Below, in pieces: positions 61,575 through 64,000 of a stretch of DNA of 64,000 bases (the stretch's first letter is position 1; each line of letters begins with the position of its first letter). The translations under genes were made by a program, and so were the position numbers. The DNA is from Chamaecrista fasciculata (Eukaryota; Streptophyta; Magnoliopsida; Fabales; Fabaceae): positions 36,124 to 100,123 of the forward strand of contig QANZ01045297.1 of assembly GCA_003254925.1 (NCBI GenBank). Reading direction: 5' to 3'. Under the pieces are notes generated by a model. The model had not been told where the DNA came from. It did no database searches and was given only the letters and a program-made list of their open reading frames with translations.

Positions 61575-62373
61575 ATATTATATAATATATATATACAATC
61601 CACGACCACAAAGCGTCCAAATTCATTTTCTTTTATTTTTTAAACAACTAAAATCTTTTTCCACACTGCATCTAATACAAGCAACATTTTTATTGTTCCT
61701 TTTGATGGAAAAAAAAAACATTTTTATTAATTATGACCCTAAGATTTTGAACATCCACTCTAATTCCATATATAATTCATCTTCTTAGGTCACGGGACGT
61801 GTCACACTACATTATATGCATCCATGCCTCTTCCTCATTCAATATTAATTATTACGGACTGCACGCTTCAGAATTGTTTTATTGTTTATACCATCTTCAC
61901 TCTCTACCTATACATTTATTCACAATTTTTTCATTTGATTTATATAATAAACTATGGTCGAAATTTGTTTTCAATTCATCAAATTAGACTCGTTACTCGA
62001 TTTATGATGAAATTATTGGACGAGAACAATCAAGAAGAGGAAGATTGTATTATTATATATATAAAAAAAGAAATGGGAGAAAATAAGAGTTGGGGTTTAT
62101 AGGTTTGGGATGTTATTGGTTAGGTGAGTATATTGTTTGTTAATACTCATATATTAAGATTATTTTGCGGTACAAGAACATTATGTTTGCATGATTTATA
62201 TTTATTACTTATGAATTTAATATGGATAATTATATATATTGAAATGCCTCTTATATATATAATTAAGTTTAATTTGGATCCTTTATTACATTAATATCAA
62301 TTTATACGGAACTTTTGTTATATTACCCGGTACATAAACCAAACACCCCTGGATTAATGTGGATACTATAAAT
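61575..62373. other. AT-rich intergenic DNA, no gene seen
   Basis: Two short open frames (61799-61987 and 61824-62102) overlap in different phases and show no recognisable domain. No element termini were resolved. Confidence 0.45.
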
Positions 62374-63217
62374 AGGCCAAATCTCATTAACTTTGCTACC
62401 TAATGTTGTACTCTAAATTTTATTTTAATCCCTAATATTTTTTTCTGTTCGTTTTGGTCCTTAATATGTTTTATGATTGGTTCTTAACTACTGAATGTGA
62501 TCATATATCTTTCATTTTAAATTCAAATGCAATAAAATCGAAACTATGAGTTGCTCTTGACGAATTCTTTTTCTATCTAAATTAAATGAGACTATCGACA
62601 AACGAGGTAAAATCAGACCTAAAAGTAGACTACTCGTTTCATAAAATTGATTATATCTCTTTTGTTTCAAGTATGAAGTGACAAAATCGGAGCTACGAGT
62701 TACTCTTGATGAATTACTTATTTATTTAGTTGAAGCCATCAACAAACGATACCAAAATAGCTAGTACTCTTAAAGTGAATTTGTAGTTAAAACATCAATA
62801 CCAACTTTCGAAATATTATTTGATCTTGTTTTCCAATGATCTAAACTAAGCAAAGAAAGAGTATATAAAGAGATTCGTAACTCCGATTTCATCACATTCA
62901 AACATAAAAACAACAGAAATATAGCTAACTTTTTGAAATGAACCACTCAATTTGTAGTCTAATTTCAAACCCAATTAGACCTTATTAGGTGACAGCCTCA
63001 ACTGAGCTGAAAGATAACTTGTCAAGAGTAACTCGTAATTCCAATTTTGTTGCATTATATCAAACTTAAATTGAAAGAAATATGACCACATTATGTAATT
63101 GTTAAAAACCAAAACAAAATTTCTGAAAATATTAAAGACCAAAATGAAATAGAAAAAGTATTAGGGATCAAAACAAATTTAAGATAAATATTAAGGGCTA
63201 AAAGGAGGTCTTGACCT
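62374..63217. mobile_element. Long-armed foldback element
   Basis: The left arm (TTTTAATCCCTAATATTTTT, then GTTTTGGTCCTTAATATG and TGCAATAAAATCGAAAC) is mirrored by the right arm (GTTGCATTATATC, AAAGACCAAAATG, TATTAGGGATCAAAAC, ending TCTTGACCT). The interior repeats the 'GAGTTACTCTTGATGAATT' unit in both orientations. Arms exceed 200 bp and no transposase is present. A related right arm lies at 9590-10045. Confidence 0.65.
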
Positions 63218-64000
63218 AAAAAAAATGGAACTCAAAAAATTAAGGGTGAGAATTCGGGAAGTATGACCTCAAGTTCAATGATTAACACAGTGAGCAGCGG
63301 TTATGGTTTTAATTATTAAATATGTAATTAGCCAAACCGGAAATTAGTCATTACTTGAGCACAAAATGAAGGAACGACACAAGAAGTCAGTTTTTAATCA
63401 CTTAATTAGCGAATCCAGCTTTTTTATTTTTCTCAAATGGCTGTTGCACTTCCTTCTTCTATAATGAAGCAAGAAAATGTTATGATTGAGGAGGTTTTGT
63501 GGAAACTTTATTTTATTAGTCTCATATTCTGATACTCCTCCATTTTCAATTCGTTTTTAATACTCACCTTCCCGTGCACTTTTCTTTTTGTTCATAGCTT
63601 CAATCTCTCTCGAGATGCATATCTATCCTTCACGTCATTATCTTTATTATTACTTAAAGGGAAGCAACCAAATTAATGTGCGCATGCTTGATATAGGGTT
63701 TGTTTGGGAAACAATTATCTTTTCATTACAAATTCATTATCCTCATTTTCATTACATAACTTAAGCTACAGTGCTATATGGGTGTTTGTTTTCCAATTAT
63801 AAAGTCATTACAAAAATATCACTTCATTACAAACTCATTTCATTACATATTTCATATCCAATTACTAACATACCCCTACTCAAATACCTATAATTACCTA
63901 TACTCTAATACAAATATAAAAAAACTATTTAGCAAAATAGTAATTTTCAATACCCTCATTTATTACACTTACAACTTTCTCTCTCCACTCATCATTTTTT
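63218..64000. other. Intergenic DNA to window end
   Basis: No gene is supported. From about 63698 the motifs GTTTGTTTGGGAAACAATTA and GTGTTTGTTTTCCAATTATA occur as in some plant MITE ends, but the element, if present, runs out of the window. Confidence 0.4.

Noticed and set aside
1-64000. CRISPR arrays, operons, phage or plasmid systems
   Set aside because: No spaced short identical repeats of CRISPR type, no bacterial gene organisation. All real genes are spliced plant genes or an intronless plant gene.

Overview
The window is nuclear DNA of a flowering plant, most likely a eudicot. Genes are spliced with AT-rich introns, the intergenic DNA is AT-rich and full of plant transposon debris, and the proteins are plant-specific or have their plant form: a Golgi UDP-glucuronate decarboxylase, a peroxisomal multifunctional protein with PTS1, an FLZ zinc finger and a LIN/CERBERUS-type WD40 protein. 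There are no bacterial operons, CRISPR arrays or complete viral genes. I cannot name the species from sequence alone.

Seven protein-coding genes are supported. On the + strand: a 17-exon LIN-like ARM/WD40 gene without a visible U-box (2303-8647); PRL1, a 17-exon WD40 splicing-complex/CUL4-receptor gene (11869-18679); a membrane-anchored UDP-glucuronate decarboxylase of 7 exons (21003-23899); and a 3-exon LC8-type dynein light chain (49322-52512). On the - strand: an intronless Ser-rich gene of unknown function (32586-31387); the 18-exon peroxisomal beta-oxidation gene MFP2 (43273-37195); and a 2-exon FLZ-domain gene (60828-60263). All exon joins keep one open frame. These are unrelated housekeeping or regulatory genes and do not form a cluster with a shared pathway.

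Between them lie many mobile-element remnants, several with readable target-site duplications (TSDs): a MULE-type MITE family built on a 'CACTTTGGTACCCTG' unit (519-918, 9088, 47574-47809, 54790-55255); a nested pair of inverted-repeat elements (10072-11429 containing 10624-11138); a Gypsy LTR with PBS and decayed gag (24224-25800) followed closely by a 741-bp inverted-repeat element (25904-26644); a Copia-like solo LTR (about 27125-27577); a Pack-MULE candidate with a 9-bp TSD (28412-29050); SINE-derived insertions (1888-2023, 34255-34540, 52935-53040); an RTE-type LINE tail in a PRL1 intron (14350-14801); and a Helitron-like end-to-end tandem (55766-55945 and onward).

The most interesting observations are an apparent AT-AC (U12-type) intron in the decarboxylase gene, the Pack-MULE candidate, the tandem Helitron termini, and two members of one foldback family that each carry a different SINE. 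I found no new multi-gene system.
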